Positions 51,091 to 58,856 of a stretch of DNA of 64,000 bases are shown here, piece by piece. The stretch is from Liminaster sp017519885. Lineage in GTDB: Bacteria > Bacteroidota > Bacteroidia > Bacteroidales > UBA3663. The notes beneath the pieces were generated by a model, which was given only the letters and a program-made list of their open reading frames with translations, ran no database searches and was not told where the DNA came from. Position 1 is the first letter of the stretch; the number at the start of each line of letters is the position of its first letter. Location of the stretch: positions 1 through 64,000 of the forward strand of contig JAFWRO010000001.1 in NCBI GenBank assembly GCA_017519885.1, given 5' to 3'. Position numbers and translations under genes: made by a program.

Positions 51091-51801
51091 ATGAACGAAA
51101 AGGTCGCCCTGGTGACAGGCTCCAACAAGGGTATTGGTTTCGGTATCGCTAAGCACTTGGGCCTCAGTGGATGGAAGGTAATTGTTGGAGCACGAAACAA
51201 GGAACGCGCTCGCGATGCTATCCGTTATTTGAAAACGTCGGGCGTCGATGTGCTCGGTTGGGTCAATATCGAACTGAAGGACATCGCTGGCATCGAGCAG
51301 GCAGCCATGGAGGTGAGCGGGAAATATCCCAACCTGTCGCTGCTCGTCAACAATGCGGGTATCCCCGGCGACATGAGTGTCAATAGTCGACATACCGATC
51401 TCAGCGATATTCGTGAGACGCTCGACGTGAATTTCGTGGGCACCTTTGCACTTACCAGGGCTCTATTGCCGCTGCTCACAGCCAACGAAGGTCGGATAGT
51501 CAACGTCACCGTTCCTTCTGAAATCAGTCCCTATTGGCATCCGTTGGCTTACGTGGCCAGCAAGGCTGCTCAAAACGCAATGATGGGCGTGATGGCTGTC
51601 GAGTTCCAGCAGAGCAACACACCAGTGGAGATCTTTTCGGTTCATCCTGGTCCAACGACGACCGACTTGAATGGCAACATGAGTCTGCCCGGGTTCCACA
51701 ATATCGACACCGTTGGTAGCAAGTTCTCCGAACTCATCAACGACGGTCAGTCTCATCAGGGCGAGTTCATCGAACTTTATCCGATTGTAAAAGAGGACTA
51801 A
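51091..51801 (+). CDS. Short-chain dehydrogenase/reductase in the metY-cysK unit
   Basis: A 236-residue SDR of the carbonyl-reductase-like type: VALVTGSNKGIGFGIAKHLG, LLVNNAGIPGD, Tyr-x-x-x-Lys in YVASKAAQNAMM and HPGPTTTDLNGN. The catalytic Ser (VTVPSEISPYW) is present. Substrate unknown; GSNKGIG carbonyl reductases take quinones or aldehydes. It lies between metY (31 bp gap) and cysK (27 bp gap) and appears co-transcribed, possibly for redox or aldehyde clean-up during sulfur assimilation. Confidence 0.8.
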   Translation: MNEKVALVTGSNKGIGFGIAKHLGLSGWKVIVGARNKERARDAIRYLKTSGVDVLGWVNIELKDIAGIEQAAMEVSGKYPNLSLLVNNAGIPGDMSVNSRHTDLSDIRETLDVNFVGTFALTRALLPLLTANEGRIVNVTVPSEISPYWHPLAYVASKAAQNAMMGVMAVEFQQSNTPVEIFSVHPGPTTTDLNGNMSLPGFHNIDTVGSKFSELINDGQSHQGEFIELYPIVKED

Positions 51802-51828
51802 AAAATAATTTAATAAAACATAAAAGAT

Positions 51829-52761
51829 ATGGCAAAAATAGTGAAACAATTGACCGATCTCATCGGCAATACCCCACTTGTGGAGCTTAACAAGTTTTCT
51901 CAGGAAAAAGGCATTGACACTCCCATCATTGCCAAAGTAGAGTTCTTTAATCCAGGTGGCAGCGTCAAGGACCGCATTGCATTCGCCATGATTGAGGACG
52001 CTGAGCAAAAGGGCCTCTTGAAGCCAGGAGCCACCATCATCGAACCCACCAGTGGTAATACTGGCGTAGGCCTGGCTCTCGTCAGCGCTGTCAAAGGCTA
52101 TAAGCTCATCCTCACCATGCCTGAGACGATGAGCATCGAGCGTCGCAACCTTGTGAAGGCTTACGGTGCCGAGGTGATATTGACACCAGGCAAGGATGGT
52201 ATGCCGGGAGCTATTCGTGCAGCAGAGGAACTGCGTGACAATACTCCAGGCAGCATTATCCTCCAGCAGTTCGAGAACGCTGCCAATCCTGCCAAGCACT
52301 ATGCCACTACAGGCCCCGAAATCTGGCGTGATACCGATGGCAAGGTGGATATTTTTGTTGCAGGAGTAGGAACAGGCGGTACCATCAGTGGCGCTGGCAA
52401 GTACTTGAAGGAGCAGAACCCGAACATCAAGGTGATTGCTGTCGAACCAAAGTCTTCGCCCGTGCTCAACGGAGGCAAGAGCGGACCGCACAAGATTCAG
52501 GGCATCGGTGCAGGCTTTGTCCCCAAGACTTACAATGCACAGGTCATCGATGAAGTATTCGATGTCGAGAACGATGATGCTATCCTCACTGGTCGCGAAA
52601 TTGCACGTCAGGAAGGACTCCTTGTCGGCATCTCAGCAGGTGCTGCCCTCTTCGCAGCAGGTGAAATTGCTCGTCGTCCAGAGAACAAAGGCAAGAAAGT
52701 AGTCGTCCTTCTGCCCGATACCGGCGAACGCTATCTCTCTACCGTTCTATTCGCAAATTAA
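51829..52761 (+). CDS. cysK: Cysteine synthase A
   Basis: A 310-residue PLP enzyme making cysteine from O-acetylserine and sulfide. LIGNTPLVELNKFSQ, NPGGSVKDRIAFAMI (Lys in SVKDR binds PLP), PTSGNTGVGLALV, AGVGTGGTISGAGKYL and the terminal LPDTGERYLST are all standard. Last gene of the metY-SDR-cysK unit. Its terminator is intact and carries a group II intron immediately behind its T run. Confidence 0.96.
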   Translation: MAKIVKQLTDLIGNTPLVELNKFSQEKGIDTPIIAKVEFFNPGGSVKDRIAFAMIEDAEQKGLLKPGATIIEPTSGNTGVGLALVSAVKGYKLILTMPETMSIERRNLVKAYGAEVILTPGKDGMPGAIRAAEELRDNTPGSIILQQFENAANPAKHYATTGPEIWRDTDGKVDIFVAGVGTGGTISGAGKYLKEQNPNIKVIAVEPKSSPVLNGGKSGPHKIQGIGAGFVPKTYNAQVIDEVFDVENDDAILTGREIARQEGLLVGISAGAALFAAGEIARRPENKGKKVVVLLPDTGERYLSTVLFAN

Positions 52762-52781
52762 CAAATCCTTGCCATGATGAA

Positions 52782-52818
52782 AATAGTCGCACAGTGTGAA
52801 CCGTGCGGCTATTTTTTT
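52782..52818 (+). terminator. cysK terminator, immediately preceding the intron
   Basis: AATAGTCGCAC (52782-52792) pairs with GTGCGGCTATT (52803-52813), 11 bp with one wobble, followed by TTTTTTT (52812-52818). Confidence 0.85.
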
Positions 52819-52819
52819 G

Positions 52820-54763
52820 GTTCGCCCAGCATGGGCATATTCTAACGGGTGTAAGTCCCCAAGCCGCCCTGATAACGGGAAGGCTACAGCCAAAGGCAAG
52901 GGTGTCCGTGGCGACGCGGAATCTGAAGGAAGCTTGCGGCAAACATCTGCTCTGATGAACAAGAACATGATATAAGGCCGGTGTAAGTGCGGTGAGTCTG
53001 CCAAAGAAGACAAAGCCCGATAGTTATCCGGAACTTGCAAAGGTAAATCATGCGGAGATAAGATGGAAAGAACATGCTCTTAACTGGGGAGGTCTCACGG
53101 ACGAGGCAGACCGACAAGTCGCACGACACTCGGAGCCTTGGAGTAAAGCTTGCCGTGAGAAGTCAGCAGAGGCCATAGTACCCGAAAAAAAAAATGAGGG
53201 GAAGGGCCGAACCTTATTGAAACAAGTATACCGACAAATGATTACTCAATGAAGGATAGAATGCAGAATACATCCGCGAATGCGAATGGCTGCCCACAAA
53301 GAGACAGGACGGCATCCGAAGGGTATGTGGGAGCGCAGACCTACATGGAGATAGTCGAAGGGGAACTTGTGGAAATGCACTTTGAGGGACAAGACCTCAT
53401 GGAGCAGATAATCGACATCGCCAACCTTAGAGCCGCCTACAGGCAGGTAGTCGGCAACAAAGGCAAGGGAGGAATCGATGGTATGGACGTCAAGGAGCTA
53501 TACACCTGGTGTCAATCCCATGTCGAAGACCTGAGACAATCCCTCATGGAAGGGACGTATGTCCCCAATCCAGTAAGGCGCGTAGAAATCCCGAAGGATA
53601 ACGGCAAGAAACGCCAGCTCGGCATCCCCACGGTCATAGACCGTATGGTGCAGCAGGCAATCAGCCAAGTCCTATCGGGCATCTACGAGCGGAAATTCAG
53701 TCGGACGAGTTATGGCTTCCGACCCAATCGAGGAGCACACGATGCTCTGCGAGAAGCAAGGAAGAACGTAACCGAAGGCTACAGGTATGCCGTGGGCATC
53801 GACTTGGAACGCTTTTTCGACACCGTGAATCAAAGCAAACTGATAGAGGTGCTCGGCCGTACAATCAAGGACGGACGAGTAGTGTCACTGATACACAAGT
53901 ATCTACACAGCGGCGTTATGGTACACGGAGTATTGCAGCCGACGGAAGAGGGCACGCCGCAAGGTGGCCCCTTGAGTCCGTTGCTCAGCAATATCATGTT
54001 GAACGAGCTTGACAAGGAACTCGAAAGGAGAGGTCTGCGCTTTGTCCGCTATGCGGACGACAGCATCATCTTCTGCAGGAGCGAACGTGCGGCCCAACGC
54101 GTCAGTAGGACCATTACGGACTTTATCGAAAAGGAACTCTATCTGAGAGTCAATCGCGAAAAGACCGAAGTGGGGAGTATCACTGGGATGAAATACCTCG
54201 GCTATTCCTTCCGCATCATGCGAGGGGAGTGCCGACTAACCGTCCATTCCAAGACATACACAAAACTGAAGAAGAAGCTGAAAGAGGCCACCATGCGCAG
54301 TAATGGAATGGGATATCAGACTCGCAAGGAGAAGATGCACCAGATCATACGCGGATGGATAACCTACTTTCAGCTGGCAGACATGCAGCAACGGCTGAAA
54401 GAGATTGACAGATGGCTGCGCCGCCGTTACCGCATGTGCATATGGAAGGCATGGAAGAAATGCCGCACCAAGGTGAATAATCTCATCAAGTGCGGCATAG
54501 CGGAAAGGCAAGCCTATGAATGGGGTAACAGCAGCAAAGGCTATTGGAGGGTCGCAGGCAGTGGAATACTGCACCATGCCATAGGCAAAGAGGCTCTTCA
54601 AGAGCAAGGCTGGCCATGCCTAATGGACTATCATCGTTTAATAGTCCGCGTGCAATAATAAGGAACCGCCGTATGCCGAACGGCACGTACGGTGGTGTGA
54701 GAGGTCGGTAAACGTGAAAGTAGGAGATAAACGCCTACGATTAGCGTTTACCTCCTACTCGAT
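52820..54763 (+). mobile_element. Group II intron inserted behind the cysK terminator
   Basis: 5' end about 52820 (GTTCGCCCAGCATGGGC-type start, then a GTGTAAGTCCC element). It holds an intron reverse transcriptase ORF, followed by a domain V-like hairpin (around 54663-54700, with AACCGCCGTATGCC and GGCACGTACGGTGG arms) and a domain VI-like hairpin (TAGGAG...CTCCTA, 54721-54757). The 3' end is about 54763. Insertion directly after an intrinsic terminator and an ORF without an endonuclease domain are the hallmarks of class IIC introns, which target terminator motifs. Exact ends need comparison with an empty site. Confidence 0.85.
53249..54658 (+). CDS. Group II intron-encoded reverse transcriptase/maturase
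   Basis: A 469-residue protein: RT blocks from about residue 55 (IANLRAAYRQVVGNKGKGGIDG), RQLGIPTVIDRMVQQAISQVL, YGFRPNRGAHDAL, IDLERFFDTVNQ, PQGGPLSPLLSNIMLNELD and the catalytic RYADDSIIF near residue 268, then the maturase (X) domain with YLGYSF and RGWITYFQLADMQQRLKEIDRWLRRRYR. No HNH endonuclease domain follows. It splices and mobilises the host intron by copying into DNA. It appears intact (no frameshifts), suggesting recent activity. Confidence 0.93.
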   Translation: MKDRMQNTSANANGCPQRDRTASEGYVGAQTYMEIVEGELVEMHFEGQDLMEQIIDIANLRAAYRQVVGNKGKGGIDGMDVKELYTWCQSHVEDLRQSLMEGTYVPNPVRRVEIPKDNGKKRQLGIPTVIDRMVQQAISQVLSGIYERKFSRTSYGFRPNRGAHDALREARKNVTEGYRYAVGIDLERFFDTVNQSKLIEVLGRTIKDGRVVSLIHKYLHSGVMVHGVLQPTEEGTPQGGPLSPLLSNIMLNELDKELERRGLRFVRYADDSIIFCRSERAAQRVSRTITDFIEKELYLRVNREKTEVGSITGMKYLGYSFRIMRGECRLTVHSKTYTKLKKKLKEATMRSNGMGYQTRKEKMHQIIRGWITYFQLADMQQRLKEIDRWLRRRYRMCIWKAWKKCRTKVNNLIKCGIAERQAYEWGNSSKGYWRVAGSGILHHAIGKEALQEQGWPCLMDYHRLIVRVQ

Positions 54764-54781
54764 TTGGGTGGTTGTTCTTGA

Positions 54782-55759
54782 TCAGGAGTAAGGGAGATCC
54801 TTGATGTCCTCGATTGACACGATGCCGTTCACGATGGCATAGATGACGAGACCGGCAGGGGAGTGGATGCCGAGTTTTCGTGCGATGTTGCGTCGATGAG
54901 TCAATACAGTGTGGATTGAGATGAAGAGTTGGTCGGCAATCTCCTTGTTGGTCTGGCCTTTCACTACACCTGTGATGATTTCCTTTTCACGGTCGCTGAG
55001 GGCGTCCTTCTCCTGAATGCTGTCGCTTGTGTTGTCGTCGACCTCTTCGTTGACATCGACTTGGCTTTCGAGGAGCGAGACGACAGGGATGAAGATGGTG
55101 TCTTCGAGTTGGGTGTGGCTGTTGAGGTCATTCTCAAATTCGAAGAGGTGGAGCAGTGCATCGTTGAGTTGCTCCTTGTGCGACGAGGTAGGACAGTAGC
55201 GGATGATGATGTTCTTCAGGTCGGACATCTTCTGTGCGATCAGTTTGTCGTGATCCTTGTGAACGCGGTCACTCTCGAAATTGGCAAGGCAGATGTCTGC
55301 CTTTCGTTTGCCCTGGAGCAGGCCTTCCACGTAGTTGAAGAAATGCTCCGATTCGTAGTTCTGATGCTTGGCTATTTCTGCCACATAGTCGTCGAAGAAC
55401 TTGAGGATGAGGAAGCCAATCTCGTTGTTGGTCGAGCAATCGACCGAATCGACAAATTCGCGGCGAATGCTCGGTAGCATGAAGTCGAGGAAGAAGTTGT
55501 GGCTATTCCGCAGGTAAGTCAGCAGACTGCCCACGTTTAGCGAAGTGAATTCGTCGAACGAGGGCTTGACGCCTTGACTGATGAAGTTGCACACGGCGAT
55601 GAATGTGTCGGTGTCAACATTATTTTCTTTGCATACTTGTTCCACACTCTTGTCGCCGAATCCCAGTGCGATGCCGAATCGGCTAAGCACCTGCAGCAAC
55701 TTGAAGTCGTCGCTGATGAGTTCGGACAATGAGTCGTTAGCCTTGTATTTGTGTCCCAT
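54782..55759 (-). CDS. Hemerythrin-like/LuxR fusion transcriptional regulator
   Basis: A 325-residue protein. N-terminus (about 22-65, VLSRFGIALGFGDKSVEQVCKENNVDTDTFIAVCN) resembles the ScdA/RIC leader domain but lacks its cysteine pair. Residues about 80-225 form helices with HHE-type residues (LRNSHNFFLDFMLPSIR, HQNYESEHFFNYVEG, RVHKDHDKLIAQKMSDL, FENDLNSHTQLEDTIFIPVV), expected to hold a di-iron centre. A Glu/Asp-rich linker leads to a LuxR helix-turn-helix (LSDREKEIITGVVKGQTNKEIADQLFISIHTVLTHRRNIARKLG). This suggests a sensor of oxygen, NO or redox state. It follows the channel gene by 3 bp. Confidence 0.8.
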   Translation of the reverse strand: MGHKYKANDSLSELISDDFKLLQVLSRFGIALGFGDKSVEQVCKENNVDTDTFIAVCNFISQGVKPSFDEFTSLNVGSLLTYLRNSHNFFLDFMLPSIRREFVDSVDCSTNNEIGFLILKFFDDYVAEIAKHQNYESEHFFNYVEGLLQGKRKADICLANFESDRVHKDHDKLIAQKMSDLKNIIIRYCPTSSHKEQLNDALLHLFEFENDLNSHTQLEDTIFIPVVSLLESQVDVNEEVDDNTSDSIQEKDALSDREKEIITGVVKGQTNKEIADQLFISIHTVLTHRRNIARKLGIHSPAGLVIYAIVNGIVSIEDIKDLPYS

Positions 55760-55762
55760 TCG

Positions 55763-56671
55763 TTATTGATTATTACTCTCTATTTCTTCTTTTTTGTTTT
55801 TTTCTTTACTTGCCTTTATCATTTCACTAGTCTCTAAGTCAGAGCCGCAATACTTGCAGAACATGGCATCCTTGTCATGCCCGATTCTTCCACAATTGGG
55901 GCAGACGCGACGTATTTGCTTTTTGTTGTATTTGACTATCTCTGAGGTAACGATGGCAGGGGGCACGGCCATCGTCGTATAACCCAGGAGCATGACAATG
56001 GTGCTGAAGAATCGTCCCATACTGGTCACCGGAGTGATGTCGCCATATCCTACTGTGGTCATGGTCACTACTGCCCAATAGATGCTCGTGGGAATGTCGG
56101 TGAATTGCGAACCTGGAACTCCACTTTCTACCATAAACATCACCGTGCCCAGGCATATCACTACAATCACCACAAAGAGGAAGAAGATGACCATCTTGTG
56201 AAGCGAGTCCTTGATAGATTTGAGCAGAAGATGTCCTTCTTCGAGGAATGAGAACAGTTTGAAGATGCGGAACACACGGATCAGTCGGAATGATCTGAGC
56301 ATAAGCATATAACGTGCGCCATGCAGAAAGAATCCCAGGTACATCGGGAGGATGGAAAGCAGGTCGATGATTCCGAAGAAACTGAACGCGTAGGCACGAG
56401 GCTTGGGTGAGCAATAGAGTCGAACCAGATACTCAATCGTAAAGAATGCGGTGAGCAGATATTCCAAAACGACGAAGGATCCCATCACCCATGGATGATT
56501 GCGAAACAGGGAGTCGCACATCACGATGAAGATGCTGAGAATGATGGCGATGATCAGAACGACATCAAATTTCTTGCCAACTTCAGTTTCGCTGCCGAAG
56601 ACAATCTTATATAGCTTGTCCTTCAGCTCCTGATTAGCCATTAGGTTGTTCCATCGTTGTTTCAGTGTCAT
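55763..56671 (-). CDS. Voltage-gated potassium channel with C-terminal zinc ribbon
   Basis: About 302 residues from the ATG at 56671 (upstream frame extension overlaps the promoter). Six-helix Kv layout: S1-S3 (about 33-110), an arginine-rich S4 (MLMLRSFRLIRVFRIFKLFSF), pore helix and selectivity filter TMTTVGYGD, then S6 (MLLGYTTMAVPPAIVTSEIV). The C-terminus has CPNCGRIGHDKDAMFCKYCG, a four-cysteine zinc ribbon followed by a charged tail. It conducts K+ and may be gated by ligands or metal. Encoded just ahead of the hemerythrin/LuxR regulator. Confidence 0.9.
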   Translation of the reverse strand: MTLKQRWNNLMANQELKDKLYKIVFGSETEVGKKFDVVLIIAIILSIFIVMCDSLFRNHPWVMGSFVVLEYLLTAFFTIEYLVRLYCSPKPRAYAFSFFGIIDLLSILPMYLGFFLHGARYMLMLRSFRLIRVFRIFKLFSFLEEGHLLLKSIKDSLHKMVIFFLFVVIVVICLGTVMFMVESGVPGSQFTDIPTSIYWAVVTMTTVGYGDITPVTSMGRFFSTIVMLLGYTTMAVPPAIVTSEIVKYNKKQIRRVCPNCGRIGHDKDAMFCKYCGSDLETSEMIKASKEKNKKEEIESNNQ

Positions 56672-56691
56672 ATTGTCAAGTATTGTTGACG

Positions 56692-56699
56692 CAAAGATA
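56692..56699 (-). promoter_or_regulatory. -7 box of the K+ channel gene
   Basis: TATCTTTG on the minus strand, 20 nt before the ATG at 56671. TTTTTG lies 23 nt further up, longer than the 20 nt seen at the other promoters. Confidence 0.6.
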
Positions 56700-56794
56700 G
56701 GGGTTTTTGCAATATGATGGTGCAAAAATCATATAAAAATGCCCAAAATCTATAGAAATTCGCAGTTTTTGCATTATTGTGTTTGTTTTTTCGC

Positions 56795-56802
56795 TATCTT
56801 TG
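56795..56802 (+). promoter_or_regulatory. -7 box of the SLC13/DASS gene
   Basis: TATCTTTG, 48 nt before the ATG at 56851; TTTTTG (56766-56771) lies 23 nt upstream, mirroring the divergent channel promoter. Confidence 0.6.
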
Positions 56803-56850
56803 CAACCACAAATCAATACTTTAGCACAACACATTTCAATTAAAAAAATC

Positions 56851-58371
56851 ATGTCTGTACTCAACGTCCTCGTGCGTCGCTACAGGAATCTCCGTAACCC
56901 AGCCAACCTCAAGACGGTGTTGGGTGGTTTCTTGGCGCTCATTGCCTATTTCGGCGTTTTGTTTATGGACCCTGCTGTCTATGGCCTTCCCAACCTTACT
57001 GCAGTAGAGGTTCGTGTCGTGGCAATCTTTTTAACCGCTGCCATCCTTTGGCTGTCGGAGGCAATCCCAACATGGTGTACTTCTGTGCTCATCATTGTTG
57101 TGATGCTGCTCACCGTTTCTGACTCCTCTCTATGGTTCATGAAGGTCGCTACAGCGAAGGACCCCATCGAGATACAGCAGCAATATGGTCTGGGCATCGA
57201 CTATAAGGCCATTATGGCAACTTTTGCCGATCCTGTTGTCATGCTCTTCATGGGTGGTTTCGTTCTCGCCATTGCTGTTGAGAAGGTCGGACTTGACGTA
57301 TTCATGGCCAAGGCACTGCTGAAGCCCTTCGGATCTCGTCCTTCATCCGTGCTGGCAGGCTTCATTCTGGTCACCGCGCTTTTCTCGGCTTTCATCTCCA
57401 ATACCGCTACGGCTGCCATGATGCTTGCGTTCCTGGCTCCAGTGTTGCGTTCGCTGCCTGGCACCAGCAAGGGTAAGGTTGCGCTCGCCATGGCCATCCC
57501 GCTTGGCGCTAATATCGGTGGTATCGCTACGCCTATCGGAACACCTCCAAATGGCGTTGCTATGAAGTACCTCAATGATCCAGGTACACTCGATATGCTG
57601 CGTGAGGCTGGTCAGGAGGCTCATGAGGTGACGTTTGGTCAATGGTGTACTGATATGATTCCCGTGACCTTGATTACTCTCTTCATCGGATGGGTTGTGC
57701 TTCAGATCATGTTCCCCTTCCAGAAGGGCGAACGCATCGAGATCAAGATCCAGGGTGGTTTGCGCAAGGGATATAAGACCTGGATGGTTGCTATCACTTT
57801 TGCCCTGACCATCATCTTGTGGTTCACGGGCGAATGGAACCACCTCAACGCCAATGTCGTGGCATTGGTACCTATCTGCTGCCTCTGCCTGACGGGTATC
57901 CTGCACAAGCGTGACCTCGAGAAGATCAATTGGTCGGTGCTCTGGATGGTTGCAGGTGGCTTTGCCCTGGGTCTCGGCTTCAACAAGTCGGGTCTTGCCC
58001 ACGATCTCGTCACTTCCATCCCATTCGGCTCGTGGTCGCCATTGGTAGTGCTCATCATCGCAGGTATCATCTGTTGGACACTCTCCAACTTCATTTCCAA
58101 TTCGGCTACTGCAGCTCTTCTCATCCCAATTCTTTGTGCTGTCGGTGTAGGTATGGGTGACAAGCTCCTCGAAATCGGTGGCCTCCGTTGCCTCCTCTTC
58201 GGTACAGCTATGGCTGCATCGCTTGCCATGACGCTTCCTATCTCAACACCTCCGAATGCCATCGCTTCTTCGACAGGCATCATCAATACGTCCGATATGG
58301 CGAAATCTGGTCTCACCATAGGCATCCTGGGTGGTATCGTAGGTTACCTGCTCCTGATTTTCTTAGGTTAA
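56851..58371 (+). CDS. SLC13/DASS-family sodium-coupled dicarboxylate transporter
   Basis: About 506 residues with 11-13 membrane helices. Two SNT-type signature repeats are visible: FSAFISNTATAAMMLAFLAP in the first half and CWTLSNFISNSATAALLIPIL in the second, with IGTPPNGVAMKYL and ISTPPNAIASSTG hairpin tips that bind the substrate carboxylates. Na+-driven uptake of C4-dicarboxylates or related acids is expected. The start at 56851 gives MSVLNVLVRRYRNLRNPANLKTVLGG; the upstream frame spans the -7 box. Followed by a long terminator. Confidence 0.92.
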   Translation: MSVLNVLVRRYRNLRNPANLKTVLGGFLALIAYFGVLFMDPAVYGLPNLTAVEVRVVAIFLTAAILWLSEAIPTWCTSVLIIVVMLLTVSDSSLWFMKVATAKDPIEIQQQYGLGIDYKAIMATFADPVVMLFMGGFVLAIAVEKVGLDVFMAKALLKPFGSRPSSVLAGFILVTALFSAFISNTATAAMMLAFLAPVLRSLPGTSKGKVALAMAIPLGANIGGIATPIGTPPNGVAMKYLNDPGTLDMLREAGQEAHEVTFGQWCTDMIPVTLITLFIGWVVLQIMFPFQKGERIEIKIQGGLRKGYKTWMVAITFALTIILWFTGEWNHLNANVVALVPICCLCLTGILHKRDLEKINWSVLWMVAGGFALGLGFNKSGLAHDLVTSIPFGSWSPLVVLIIAGIICWTLSNFISNSATAALLIPILCAVGVGMGDKLLEIGGLRCLLFGTAMAASLAMTLPISTPPNAIASSTGIINTSDMAKSGLTIGILGGIVGYLLLIFLG

Positions 58372-58391
58372 TTCAACAACTTTTTTAATAC

Positions 58392-58435
58392 AACGTCCGA
58401 ATTTCTTCCTTTTCGAAGAAATTCGGACGTTTTTT
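58392..58435. terminator. Long terminator behind the SLC13/DASS gene
   Basis: AACGTCCGAATTTCTTC (58392-58408) and GAAGAAATTCGGACGTT (58415-58431), a perfect 17-bp stem with a 6-nt loop, then TTTT. Confidence 0.92.
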
Positions 58436-58478
58436 GATGGATAGAGCAATAGTATTCGGAATTAATCTTTCTTTTATG

Positions 58479-58849
58479 GGAGCATACAGATTTGGCAAAC
58501 GAAATCTTTATGCCGCGGTCGGAGCATACAGATTTGGTAGATGAAATCTTTATGCCGCGGTCGGAGCATACAGATTTGGTAGATGAAAACTGTATGCTGC
58601 GGTCAGAGCATACAGATTTGGTGGATGAAAACTGTATGCCGCGGTCGGAGCATACAGATTTGGTGGATGAAAACTGTATGCCGCGGTCGGAGCATACAGA
58701 TTTGGTGGATGAAAACTGTATGCTGCGGTCGGAGCATACAGATTTGGTAGATGAAAACTGTATGCCGCGGCAGGAGCATACAGTTTTGATAAATGAAAAC
58801 TGTATGCCGCGGCAGGAGCATACAGTTTTGATAAATGAAAACTGTATGC
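58479..58849. repeat. Array B: nine 42-bp units with an internal dyad
   Basis: Units start at 58479, 58521, 58563, 58605, 58647, 58689, 58731, 58773 and 58815, exact 42-bp spacing. Each has GCATACAG, a 16-bp gap, CTGTATGC, then a 10-bp gap (about CGCGGTCGGA). Units 1-2 have GCATACAGATTT with AAATCTTTATGC, units 3-7 GCATACAGATTT with AAAACTGTATGC, units 8-9 GCATACAGTTTT with AAAACTGTATGC, so outer arm changes keep or improve pairing (12 bp in units 8-9). It lies between the SLC13 terminator and the convergent rhomboid gene, ending 7 bp before the latter's stop codon. Open frames in several registers are a by-product of the 42-bp period. Confidence 0.95.
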
Positions 58850-58856
58850 AGCTACA

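Noticed and set aside
52992..53252. Small frame inside the intron before the RT gene
   Set aside because: It lies within the structured ribozyme domains and overlaps the maturase start.
58479..58849. Array B as a CRISPR
   Set aside because: Same reason: the units are almost identical over their full length, without unique spacers, and there are no cas genes.
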